Assembly (NCBI GenBank): GCA_945861295.1
Contig: CAMAUF010000064.1
Span: 1-8,846, forward strand
Origin: a bacterium
GTDB taxonomy: Bacteria > Chloroflexota > Dehalococcoidia > Tepidiformales > Tepidiformaceae
Length of the DNA: 8,846 nucleotides
Direction of reading: 5' to 3'
In this document: in pieces, positions 1 to 6,242 of the stretch
Layout: the number at the start of each line of letters is the position of its first letter
Position numbering within the stretch: position 1 is the first letter of the stretch
The notes under the pieces: generated by a model
What the model saw: only the letters and a program-made list of their open reading frames with translations
What the model was told of the DNA's origin: nothing
Database searches by the model: none
Program-made: the position numbers and the translations under genes

Positions 1-4
1 CGCC

Positions 5-226
5 ATGCCAACGCTTGAGCAGGTCCGCCAGGATGCGCTCGCACTGAGCCAAGATGACCGCGAGTTGCTCGTGGTCCACCTTCACGCGAGTTTCGAGAAA
101 GAGCCGGGCTACGACGAAGCCTGGTCCGCGGAGATCCAGCGCCGGATCAAGGCCATCGATGACGGCACGGAAGAGTTGGTTGACTGGGAAGACGCCGAAG
201 AGTTCATCTTCGGCGATTCGGACTAG
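5..226 (+). CDS. Antitoxin of a type II toxin-antitoxin pair (addiction module component family)
   Basis: A 73-residue acidic protein resembling the small 'putative addiction module component' family (TIGR02574 type). Visible family features are an N-terminal helical segment rich in Leu/Ala (residues 4-30), a central D-E-A-W-x-x-E-I-x-x-R-I segment (37-48), then an I-D-x-G-x-x-E-L-V-x-W-E-D stretch (51-63). Such proteins bind and neutralise a RelE/ParE-type toxin encoded directly downstream, and that is the arrangement here: the toxin start lies 5 nt after this stop. The start is ATG at position 5; only four bases precede it, so promoter, operator and ribosome site are outside the window and a longer N-terminus cannot be excluded. 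The length fits the family. The antitoxin role rests on family resemblance plus the partner gene. Confidence 0.85.
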   Translation: MPTLEQVRQDALALSQDDRELLVVHLHASFEKEPGYDEAWSAEIQRRIKAIDDGTEELVDWEDAEEFIFGDSD

Positions 227-231
227 CCGGC

Positions 232-519
232 GTGCTCGTCCGCCTGTCTGCGACTGCCAGAGGAGAAGCCCGGGCCGCGCGAAAGTGGTACAGGCTCCAG
301 GGCCGCGAGGCTGTGGCCAAGTTCGGCGCCGAGCTTCGACGGACGATCGCGCAGTTGCGGCGATACCCGCTGTCCGGCCCGGAGGTTGAGTTTGATCCGC
401 GTCGGTTGTTGGTCGATGACTTCCCCTATGCCTTCATCTACCGGGTCGGACCGACCGGTGTAGAAGTCGTCGCCGTCGCTCATACTTCCCGGCGTCCCGA
501 TTATTGGCGCGACCGCTGA
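232..519 (+). CDS. RelE/ParE-family toxin
   Basis: A 95-residue basic protein with the ParE/RelE fold pattern: an N-terminal strand, an Ala/Arg-rich helix ending in W-Y (residues 9-20), a second helix F-G-A-E-L-R-R-T-I-A-Q-L (31-42), the P-L-S-G-P turn (46-50), a R-R-L-L-V-D-D-F-P-Y-A-F-I-Y-R strand pair (57-71) and the terminal A-V-A-H-T-S-R-R-P-D-Y-W (81-92) typical of the family. Members either cleave mRNA at the ribosome or inhibit gyrase; the sequence here does not decide which. It starts with GTG and has no obvious Shine-Dalgarno of its own, so translational coupling to the antitoxin 5 nt upstream is likely. The reading frame is intact. It ends 9 bp from the convergently transcribed ahcY stop, with no terminator visible between. 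Confidence 0.86.
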   Translation: MLVRLSATARGEARAARKWYRLQGREAVAKFGAELRRTIAQLRRYPLSGPEVEFDPRRLLVDDFPYAFIYRVGPTGVEVVAVAHTSRRPDYWRDR

Positions 520-528
520 GCCGGCAGC

Positions 529-1791
529 CTACGTCCCTTCTTGCCAACTGGTCAGGTAGCGCCGCTGCTCGTCGGTGAGGTAGTCAATCTTGACGCCCAT
601 GGCGTGGAGCTTGAGCCGCGCGATTTGGTCATCGACCTCGTCCGGCAGTTCGTAGACTTCGTTCTTGAGCGTGTGGTGGTTATTGGCGATCCACTCCGCG
701 CCCAAGGCTTGGTTCGCGAAGGACATATCCATGACGGCGGCGGGGTGGCCTTCGGCGGCGGCGAGGTTCACGAGCCGGCCTTCGCCGAGGAGGTAGAGCT
801 TGCGGCCATCGGCGATGCGGAACTCCTCTACGTGCTCGCGCACGCGGCGGCGCCCTTCGCTCATCGCGGTCAGGGCTTTGAGGTTGATTTCGGCGTCGAA
901 ATGGCCGCTGTTGGCCATTATGGCGCCGTCCTTCATCACTTCGAGGTGACTGCGGTCGACGACATTGACGTCTCCCGTGAGCGTGATGAAAAAATCGCCG
1001 ACTGTCGCGGCCTCGGCCATGGGCATGACGCGGAAGCCGTCCATGACGGCCTCAAGGGCTTTGACGGGGTCGATTTCGGTGACGATGACCTGGGCGCCGA
1101 GGCCACGGGCCCGGCTCGCGACCCCGCGCCCGCACCAGCCGTAGCCAGCCACGACGATGTTCTTGCCGGCGAGCAGCACGTTCGTCGCCCGGATGATGCC
1201 GTCAATCGTCGACTGGCCTGTGCCGTAACGGTTGTCGAAGAGGTGTTTGGTGTCAGATTCGTTGATGGCGACGATGGGGTAGCCGAGGGCGCCGTCTTTG
1301 GCCATGGCTTTGAGGCGGATGACGCCGGTGGTGGTCTCTTCGGTGCCGCCGACGACGCCGGGGAGGAGGTCGCGGCGATCCTTGTGCAAGGTGGCGACGA
1401 CATCCGCGCCGTCGTCCATGGTGAGCTGCGGGCCGTGTTCGAGGGCTTGATGGATGTGACGGTAGTAGGTGTCGTTGTCTTCGCCGCAGATGGCGAAGAC
1501 GGAGATGCCGTACTCGTGGACGAGGGCGGCGGCGACGTCGTCCTGGGTCGAGAGGGGGTTGCTGGCGCAGATGCGGACGTCGGCGCCGCCGTCACGGAGT
1601 GCGAGCGCGAGGTTGGCGGTCTCGGAAGTGACGTGGAGGCAGCAGGCCATGCGGATACCGTTGAGCGGCTTTTCGCGGCCGAAGCGCTCGCGGATCAGAC
1701 GGAGGACTGGCATTTCGCGGGCGGCCCACTCGATCCGGCGTACGCCTTGGTTGGAGAGCGCGAGGTTGGCGACATCATGGGGCACGGGCAC
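529..1791 (-). CDS. ahcY: Adenosylhomocysteinase (S-adenosyl-L-homocysteine hydrolase), archaeal/Thermotoga-like short form
   Basis: NAD-dependent cytosolic enzyme that reversibly splits S-adenosylhomocysteine into homocysteine and adenosine, relieving product inhibition of methyltransferases. In 420 residues the family landmarks are all visible: L-H-V-T-S-E-T-A-N (52-60), S-N-P-L-S-T-Q-D (78-85), D-D-G-A-D (126-130), G-G-T-E-E-T-T-T-G (148-156), T-K-H-L-F-D-N-R-Y-G (181-190) with the catalytic-type Lys182 and Asp186, the NAD-binding G-Y-G-W-C-G-R-G (216-223), S-G-H-F-D (295-299) and E-G-H-P (347-350). It ends in S-W-Q-E-G-T and lacks the Lys/Tyr-containing D-H-Y-R-Y tail that most bacterial and eukaryotic enzymes use to close on NAD; archaeal and Thermotoga enzymes end in the same way. 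The start is GTG with a strong AAGGAG six bases upstream. A related activity, S-inosylhomocysteine hydrolysis, is known in methanogens and cannot be excluded by reading. Confidence 0.97.
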   Translation of the reverse strand: MPVPHDVANLALSNQGVRRIEWAAREMPVLRLIRERFGREKPLNGIRMACCLHVTSETANLALALRDGGADVRICASNPLSTQDDVAAALVHEYGISVFAICGEDNDTYYRHIHQALEHGPQLTMDDGADVVATLHKDRRDLLPGVVGGTEETTTGVIRLKAMAKDGALGYPIVAINESDTKHLFDNRYGTGQSTIDGIIRATNVLLAGKNIVVAGYGWCGRGVASRARGLGAQVIVTEIDPVKALEAVMDGFRVMPMAEAATVGDFFITLTGDVNVVDRSHLEVMKDGAIMANSGHFDAEINLKALTAMSEGRRRVREHVEEFRIADGRKLYLLGEGRLVNLAAAEGHPAAVMDMSFANQALGAEWIANNHHTLKNEVYELPDEVDDQIARLKLHAMGVKIDYLTDEQRRYLTSWQEGT

Positions 1792-1797
1792 GTGAGG

Positions 1798-1803
1798 CTC
1801 CTT
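1798..1803 (-). promoter_or_regulatory. Ribosome binding site of ahcY
   Basis: Reading the minus strand, AAGGAG lies exactly 6 nt before the GTG at 1791. This is the strongest Shine-Dalgarno in the minus-strand block. It fixes the ahcY start at that GTG rather than the second GTG two codons later. It also contrasts with apt and marR, which have no such site. Confidence 0.8.
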
Positions 1804-1872
1804 GGCGTTACGCGGAGTTGGTGACGGGAGTGGACCTTGGGCAAGACGGGGCTGCGTCGAGACGCGGTCGCT

Positions 1873-2790
1873 TTATCGTGCCGGGATGGAGACGAACGAG
1901 CCAGCGTAGCGCCTGCCGCGGACGGCAGCCCGGACGCGCCGGGCGAAGCCCACGACGCCGGCCGGGTCGCGTCGCACGGCGCTCGCCTCGACCATGTGGC
2001 AGACGGTTTGGTAGCCGAGGTTCTTGTAGGCCTGGATGGCGTGCCCGTTCTTCGGGTCCACAGTGAGGGCGACATAATCACAGTAGCCGAGCAACGTCCC
2101 GGTGACAGCGCTCGTCACGGCCGTCCCGTAGCCGCGGCCGCGATGCATGGTGTGCGTGAAGACGTTGCCGACGACGGCGACCCCTTCACGTCGAGAAACG
2201 ACGTGCGTCCCAGCGACGGCTACGAGCCGCCCGTTGACGACGATGCCGCGGTAGACGCCAGCATTGATGTGCTCCGGGACGTAGTAGCTCGGCCCGCCAT
2301 CGGAGGCATAGAGCGCGTTTACCTTGCGGATGTCGCTGCCGTTGAGCGGCGTGGCAGCGCCATCGCTGGCGTGAGGGCGAAACGACTCGGGTGTGACGGC
2401 CATGCGCATCATCGGGAGCTGGCTCGACAGGCGATACACGCGATGCATGGGCTGGACATGTTGGGGCATGCAGGTCGCGTAGGTGTGGGCGGGGCCAGGA
2501 TGGATCGAGAGGATGGCCGCGACGGCGTCGCCATCGCCCAGGATGAAGGTGGCGTCGCCGAGGCCGCCGCGGCTATGAAGGACCAAGCCGGAACCGGTGT
2601 CGCCGCGGGCGAAATGCCAGCGGGTGCGCTCGAACAGGCCGGGCTCAAGCTGGCCGAGGGCGTAAGCGGTGTAGGCGCGGTTCTGGTTTAAGAGGTCGCG
2701 AATGCGGTCACGGTCATCCAGCGTCGTGACGACGTAATCGAAGTTGCGCCGAGCCGGGAGGCCTTGCCAGCGGACCTCATGCTCCACCAT
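1873..2790 (-). CDS. GNAT family N-acetyltransferase
   Basis: A 305-residue protein whose C-terminal half is a GNAT domain, predicted to transfer an acetyl group from acetyl-CoA to an unknown amine. The CoA-binding motif A reads V-G-N-V-F-T-H-T-M-H-R-G-R-G-Y-G-T-A (207-224), giving R-x-x-G-x-G at 217-222. The later strand-loop-helix L-T-V-D-P-K-N-G-H-A-I-Q-A-Y-K-N-L-G-Y (242-260) carries the usual Asn and Tyr. Residues 1-130 form a divergent N-terminal domain, and the last 30 residues are Arg-rich. The start is ATG at 2790, 5 nt after the kinase stop, with no clear Shine-Dalgarno, so coupled translation is likely. The substrate cannot be read; its place between a nucleoside/sugar kinase and ahcY is suggestive only. 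About 81 bp separate its TAA from the ahcY start. Confidence 0.9.
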   Translation of the reverse strand: MVEHEVRWQGLPARRNFDYVVTTLDDRDRIRDLLNQNRAYTAYALGQLEPGLFERTRWHFARGDTGSGLVLHSRGGLGDATFILGDGDAVAAILSIHPGPAHTYATCMPQHVQPMHRVYRLSSQLPMMRMAVTPESFRPHASDGAATPLNGSDIRKVNALYASDGGPSYYVPEHINAGVYRGIVVNGRLVAVAGTHVVSRREGVAVVGNVFTHTMHRGRGYGTAVTSAVTGTLLGYCDYVALTVDPKNGHAIQAYKNLGYQTVCHMVEASAVRRDPAGVVGFARRVRAAVRGRRYAGSFVSIPAR

Positions 2791-2795
2791 GGGCG

Positions 2796-3704
2796 TCAGT
2801 CTACATCGAAATGCGTCAAGGTGCGGAACGCGCGGTAGCGCTGATCGACCTCAGCGCGGGTCAGCGTCAAGAGCCGCGCAGGGCCGTAGCCTTCGACGCA
2901 AAACGAGGCCACGGTGGAGGCGTAGATAAGCGCCCGGCGAATCTCGGCTGGTGTGATCGCGGTCACCGTATCGAGGTAGCCGAGAAAGCCGCCGGCGAAC
3001 GCGTCGCCCGCGCCGGTCGGGTCGAGGACCTCCTCTAAGGGGTACCCAGGGGCGACGAAGTAGTCGGACTTGCTCATGTAGACGGCGCCGTATTCGCCGA
3101 GCTTGATCACCAGGCCTTGCACGCCTTCCTCGATGAACTTCCGTCCAGCCTTGGCGATCGAAGGCGTCCCCGCTATCTGCCGTGCTTCGTCTTCGTTGAG
3201 GGTGACGAAATCGGCGACGTTCATGGTCGTCCGCAGTTCCGGGAGCGCCGTGTCGATGAAGAAGCGAATGGTGTCGACAAGGCTGACACGGGAAGCCGGC
3301 AGCGCACGGATCAGATCGCGTTGCATGACCGGGTCGAGCGCCGACATGCAGGCGGCGGTGGTGTCCTCCCATCCCGCTGGGATGCGCGGCTTCCAGGCGG
3401 CGTTGACACCAAAGACGGTGTAGAGCGTGTCGCGGCTGTTCATGTCGTAGGAGTAGCGCGCTCCCCAGCGGCTCGTCTCGGCGCCTTCGACCGTGAGGCC
3501 GGTGAGGTCGACGTTCGGGCGTCCCAAGGCAGCACGGAACTCCGTCGGGAAATCCTCGCCGATGGCCGCGAGGAGCCGGACGGGCGTGAAGAGCGAGGCA
3601 GCCAGAACAGTGAAAGTGGCCGAGCCGCCGAGCGCGCCGCTCGTCTTGGCGAAGGGCGTCTCGACCTCGTCGATAGCTATCCAGCCACCAACTAACATGC
3701 TCAT
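2796..3704 (-). CDS. PfkB/ribokinase-family sugar or nucleoside kinase
   Basis: A 302-residue ATP-dependent kinase of the PfkB family. An N-terminal strand (residues 3-12) leads to G-A-L-G-G-S-A-T (23-30), the di-Gly hinge of the substrate pocket. N-E-D-E (170-173) matches the N-x-x-E magnesium/phosphate motif. K-L-G-E-Y-G-A-V (201-208) precedes the signature D-P-T-G-A-G-D-A-F-A-G-G (228-239), whose Asp234 is the expected catalytic base. The open frame extends to 4175, but the start at 3704 is preferred. Its ATG overlaps the mtnP TGA as ATGA, GGAG lies 7 nt upstream at 3712-3715, and homology to the fold begins there. The substrate is not known from sequence. MtnP already yields a phosphorylated sugar, so a methylthioribose kinase would be redundant; adenosine released by AhcY is a plausible substrate (inference). 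Other possible substrates are ribose, deoxyribose or another nucleoside. Confidence 0.9.
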   Translation of the reverse strand: MSMLVGGWIAIDEVETPFAKTSGALGGSATFTVLAASLFTPVRLLAAIGEDFPTEFRAALGRPNVDLTGLTVEGAETSRWGARYSYDMNSRDTLYTVFGVNAAWKPRIPAGWEDTTAACMSALDPVMQRDLIRALPASRVSLVDTIRFFIDTALPELRTTMNVADFVTLNEDEARQIAGTPSIAKAGRKFIEEGVQGLVIKLGEYGAVYMSKSDYFVAPGYPLEEVLDPTGAGDAFAGGFLGYLDTVTAITPAEIRRALIYASTVASFCVEGYGPARLLTLTRAEVDQRYRAFRTLTHFDVD

Positions 3705-4591
3705 GATTGGTCTCCAAGCCGTCGTGCCAAGATGGGAAGGAGCCTGCGCCGCGCCTCGGAAGGGATCGCGGCGGGGGCGGTGACCAGCGCGCTCGAAAGG
3801 GCCGTGCCGCAGGCGCAGCCGGGTCGTTCCGCCAATGTGGCGATGGCGGTGAGGACCACCCTCTGGGCGGTGGCGACGTTTTCGCGCAGGACGCGGAAGA
3901 CCGTGCTGGCGTCGACGGCCTCGTGGCCTTCGTGCCAGGAGTCGTAGTCGGTGACGGCGGCCAGGAGCGCGTAGCAGAGTTCGGCTTCGCGGGCCAGTTT
4001 CGCCTCCGGGAGCGCGGTCATCCCAACGATGCTGGCGCCCCACTGGCGGTAGAGGTGGCTCTCGGCGCGCGTCCCGAAGGCGGGGCCTTCGATCACGGCA
4101 AGCGTGCCGCCGTCGTGGGCGGCGGCGCACGCCGCCGTGGCCGATGCCGCGAGCGTGGCACGGAGACGGGCACAAAACGGTTCGGCCATGCTGACGTGGG
4201 CGACGACGCCGTCGCCGAAGAAGGTGGCGGGTCGCGCCCCCGAAGTGCGGTCGAGGATCTGGTCAGGGACGACAAGCTGGCCAGGGGGAAGCTCCTCCCG
4301 CAGAGAACCAACGGCGGAGACGGCGAGGACGGTGTGGACGCCCAGCGACTTGAGAGCCCAGAAGTTTGCCCGTTGCGGGATCTCCGCCGGCAGGAGCCGG
4401 TGGCCGCGACCGTGCCGGGCGAGGAAGGCTACGCGCCGCCCGGCGGCCGTCCCAATGCGGATGGCGTCGCTCGGCGGGCCGAAGGGCGTTTCGATTGCGA
4501 TCTCGACGAGGCCGTCGACGCCTGGCATCTCATAGAAGCCGGAGCCGCCGATGACCGCTATCCCGGCTGTGGTTGGCTGGTGGGAAGGCAT
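3701..4591 (-). CDS. mtnP: S-methyl-5'-thioadenosine phosphorylase (purine nucleoside phosphorylase family)
   Basis: A 296-residue trimeric-type phosphorylase that converts methylthioadenosine plus phosphate to adenine and 5-methylthioribose-1-phosphate; some relatives also take 5'-deoxyadenosine, adenosine or inosine. Visible landmarks are I-G-G-S-G-F-Y (14-20, phosphate site Ser17), A-R-H-G-R-G-H (58-64), S-A-V-G-S-L (92-97), E-G-P-A-F-G-T-R-A-E-S (168-178), G-M-T-A-L-P-E-A-K-L-A-R-E-A-E (190-204) and T-D-Y-D-S-W (214-219). The Asp-x-Asp at 215/217 matches the human enzyme's adenine-recognising pair and favours a 6-aminopurine base over hypoxanthine/guanine. Near the C-terminus C-A-C (259-261) resembles the C-x-C disulfide motif of thermophilic relatives. 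mtnA ends 33 bp upstream and the kinase start overlaps this stop. The start is ATG; no Shine-Dalgarno is evident. Confidence 0.94.
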   Translation of the reverse strand: MPSHQPTTAGIAVIGGSGFYEMPGVDGLVEIAIETPFGPPSDAIRIGTAAGRRVAFLARHGRGHRLLPAEIPQRANFWALKSLGVHTVLAVSAVGSLREELPPGQLVVPDQILDRTSGARPATFFGDGVVAHVSMAEPFCARLRATLAASATAACAAAHDGGTLAVIEGPAFGTRAESHLYRQWGASIVGMTALPEAKLAREAELCYALLAAVTDYDSWHEGHEAVDASTVFRVLRENVATAQRVVLTAIATLAERPGCACGTALSSALVTAPAAIPSEARRRLLPILARRLGDQS

Positions 4592-4624
4592 GGGAAGCCA
4601 GTGTAGGGCTACGGCGGCGCGCCG

Positions 4625-5641
4625 TCAGGCTCTCGTCAGGGCGTCGCGGATGGCGCGCCCGAACGGCGGGCGCAGCACGCCGGCCTCGGTCACAATCCCG
4701 GCGATCAGGGCCGCGGGGGTGACGTCGAAGGCGGGGTTGTAGGCGTTGGCGCCGGGCGGCGCGGTCGGAATGCCACGGAACTCTGTGACCTCGGCGGCGG
4801 AGCGCAGCTCGATCGGGATGCCCGAACCGTTTGGCAAGGCAGGGTCGAAGGTGGAGAGCGGCGCGGCGACGTAGAACGGCGTCCCGAACCGGGCCGCGAT
4901 GATCGCGAGCCCGAGGGTGCCGACCTTGTTGGCGGTGTCGCCGTTGCGCGTGATGCGGTCGGCGCCGGTGATGACGGCCGAGATGCGGCCCGAACCGATC
5001 AGGGAGGCGGCGGCGCTATCGGCCAGCAACGTGGAGGGCACGCCAGCGCGAGCGAGTTCCCACATGGTCAGCCGCGCGCCTTGCAGCAGCGGGCGCGTCT
5101 CGCAGGCGAAGCAGTGGGCGACGCGGTCGAGTTCCCAGGCGCGCTGGATGACGGCCAGGGCGGTGCCCCGGCCGCCAGTGGCCAGCGCGCCGGTGTTGCA
5201 GTGCGTGAGGACGTGGCTGCCGGCGGCGAACAGGGTTGCCCCGTGCTCCGCCAGGAGCGTGTCTTGCTCGATTCGCCGTAGCAGGACGGCTTCGGCGAAT
5301 CGCCAGAGGAGCCCGGGGCGCTCCGCCTCGGGAGCGGCGAGGGCGAGGGCGAGGGCAGCTTCGGCGAGCGACGAGAGTTCGACGGCTGTGGGGCGCGTGC
5401 CGGCGACTTGGCGGCACGCCCGGCGGAGAGCGTCGTCGGATGCTCCCATCTCCTGAGCGGCGATCGCCATGGCCCCGGCGGCCGTCACCCCGAGCAGGGG
5501 CGCCCCGCGCACGCGCAGCGTCGTGATCGCTTCGCAGGCGGCGGCGACGGTGGTGAGGTCGAGCCAACGCTCCGCGCCGGGCAGCGCGGTTTGGTCAAGG
5601 ATTCGCATGCCGACGCCAGGCAGGAGGACCACGGGGGCCAA
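4625..5641 (-). CDS. mtnA: S-methyl-5-thioribose-1-phosphate isomerase
   Basis: Isomerises 5-methylthioribose-1-phosphate, the sugar product of MtnP, to methylthioribulose-1-phosphate; relatives also handle 5-deoxyribose-1-phosphate. At 338 residues the length is normal. Family marks are L-R-V-R-G-A-P-L-L-G (42-51), T-R-P-T-A-V (82-87), H-C-N-T-G-A-L-A-T-G-G (147-157) with catalytic Cys148, E-T-R-P-L-L-Q-G-A-R-L-T (181-192), T-G-A-D-R-I-T-R-N-G-D-T-A-N-K-V-G-T (225-242) with catalytic Asp228, and Y-N-P-A-F-D-V-T-P (301-309). The Cys-containing motif separates it from eIF2B/ribose-1,5-bisphosphate isomerase relatives. The start is uncertain: TTG at 5641 gives the expected leader before I-L-D-Q, while GTG at 5632 or ATG at 5608 would shorten it; none has a good ribosome site. 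The marR stop lies 19 bp upstream. No mtnB, C, D or aldolase gene is in the window, so the fate of the product is not visible. Confidence 0.95.
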   Translation of the reverse strand: MAPVVLLPGVGMRILDQTALPGAERWLDLTTVAAACEAITTLRVRGAPLLGVTAAGAMAIAAQEMGASDDALRRACRQVAGTRPTAVELSSLAEAALALALAAPEAERPGLLWRFAEAVLLRRIEQDTLLAEHGATLFAAGSHVLTHCNTGALATGGRGTALAVIQRAWELDRVAHCFACETRPLLQGARLTMWELARAGVPSTLLADSAAASLIGSGRISAVITGADRITRNGDTANKVGTLGLAIIAARFGTPFYVAAPLSTFDPALPNGSGIPIELRSAAEVTEFRGIPTAPPGANAYNPAFDVTPAALIAGIVTEAGVLRPPFGRAIRDALTRA

Positions 5642-5660
5642 CGCCGGTCCGGAGATCGAG

Positions 5661-6119
5661 CTAGCGATTCTGCTTGGCCGCCACTTCGACGGAGGCTTCG
5701 AACTCTTGGAGCAGGCCGGCGAGGACCGTCCGCTTCTCCGGGGAGAGCTGGGCCACGATGTCGCTGATATCGCGCGCCAAGGACTTCCGGACAGCCGCCA
5801 CGAGGGTGGCGCCCTGTTCCGTCAGTTCGAGCCGCACCGCGCGTCGATCGCCGAGATCGCGCTTTCGCACGATGTGGCCAGCCCGTTCGAGCCGGTCGAG
5901 CACGCCCGTCACGGTCTGCGACTGCTGCGAGAGGTAGTCGGCCACCAGGTGGGGCTGAGCCTGCTCAAACGAATCTACAGCCACCAAGGTGACGGCTTGG
6001 ATGAAGGTGACGTTGTGGTCTCGCCCCAGGCGCTGATCCATTTCGCGGACGACGGCGTTCGTCGTGCGATAGAGGGCGGTGACGACGTGGAGGTCGGGCG
6101 TGGTCTCGGAAGCTTCCAT
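5661..6119 (-). CDS. MarR-family winged-helix transcriptional regulator
   Basis: A 152-residue DNA-binding protein expected to act as a dimer. Helical N-terminus (8-55) is followed by a winged helix-turn-helix: L-V-A-D-Y-L-S-Q-Q-S-Q-T-V-T-G-V-L-D-R-L-E-R-A-G (58-81), then the wing with K-R-D-L-G-D-R-R-A-V-R-L (86-97), whose D-x-R tip is the MarR family mark. L-T-E-Q-G leads into C-terminal dimer helices (104-148). The frame stays open to a TTG at 6188, adding 23 residues, but ATG at 6119 is preferred: protein similarity begins there and a TACAAT hexamer ends 7 nt upstream of it. It lies within the salvage block, just upstream of mtnA, so control of mtnA-mtnP and/or apt is a reasonable inference. 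The ligand is unknown. No redox-type Cys is present, so a thiol switch of the OhrR kind is unlikely. Confidence 0.9.
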   Translation of the reverse strand: MEASETTPDLHVVTALYRTTNAVVREMDQRLGRDHNVTFIQAVTLVAVDSFEQAQPHLVADYLSQQSQTVTGVLDRLERAGHIVRKRDLGDRRAVRLELTEQGATLVAAVRKSLARDISDIVAQLSPEKRTVLAGLLQEFEASVEVAAKQNR

Positions 6120-6126
6120 GGCGCTG

Positions 6127-6157
6127 ATTGTAAAGGTCAAGGATGGGGGAAGGGCAA
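6127..6157 (-). promoter_or_regulatory. Candidate marR promoter, leaderless type
   Basis: On the minus strand TTGCCC (6157-6152) and TACAAT (6132-6127) are separated by 19 bp. TACAAT matches the bacterial -10 consensus at five of six positions; the -35 match is four of six and the spacing is long. The -10 ends 7 nt before the ATG at 6119, so transcription would begin at or next to the start codon, and no Shine-Dalgarno is present. Confidence 0.42.
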
Positions 6158-6175
6158 GTTTCTTGGGTAAAATTC

Positions 6176-6235
6176 GACCCGCTGACAAAATTTGTGCCGC
6201 TGGGCGGCCAACACGTGACCCCGCAGCCTGACAAA
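6176..6235. repeat. Imperfect direct repeat upstream of marR
   Basis: GACCCGCTGACAAA at 6176-6189 recurs as GACCCCGCAGCCTGACAAA at 6217-6235, the second copy carrying five extra bases. The copies begin about 41 bp apart, in the 123-bp spacer between the apt stop and the marR start. They could be regulator half-sites or the trace of a small duplication. No known operator consensus is claimed. Confidence 0.4.
6185..6195. promoter_or_regulatory. AT-rich palindrome, candidate MarR operator
   Basis: ACAAAATTTGT is a perfect 5-1-5 inverted repeat in an AT-rich island of otherwise GC-rich DNA. MarR-family proteins commonly bind short AT-rich palindromes near their own promoters. It lies about 66 bp upstream of the marR start and about 28 bp upstream of the candidate -35. 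It is short enough to be chance, so the assignment is tentative. Confidence 0.3.
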
Positions 6236-6242
6236 GACCCCA

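Noticed and set aside
541..1824. A 427-codon open frame on the plus strand, opposite ahcY
   Set aside because: It mirrors ahcY codon for codon, and its Val/Asp/Gly-rich composition is what antisense of a GC-rich gene gives. The minus-strand protein has every SAH hydrolase motif.
1792..1872. Possible SAH riboswitch or terminator upstream of ahcY
   Set aside because: The 81-bp gap has only a small GCGTC/GACGC inverted repeat with a 2-base loop, no T-run, and no conserved aptamer pattern that I can recognise.
1837..2691. A 284-codon plus-strand frame opposite the GNAT gene
   Set aside because: The GNAT motif A and following helix are clear on the minus strand; the plus frame has no recognisable motif and is an expected shadow in GC-rich DNA.
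3705..4175. Extended N-terminus of the PfkB kinase frame
   Set aside because: These codons run antisense-like through mtnP in another frame and are Arg/Pro-rich. The ATGA overlap and GGAG site support a start at 3704.
4615..4624. CGGCGCGCCG palindrome just after the mtnA stop
   Set aside because: Ten bases of pure GC palindrome is expected by chance in such GC-rich DNA. It has no T-run, so it is not a terminator.
6120..6188. Longer MarR start at TTG 6188
   Set aside because: The 23 extra residues show no similarity to MarR proteins and would cover the candidate -10 and -35; ATG at 6119 is better.
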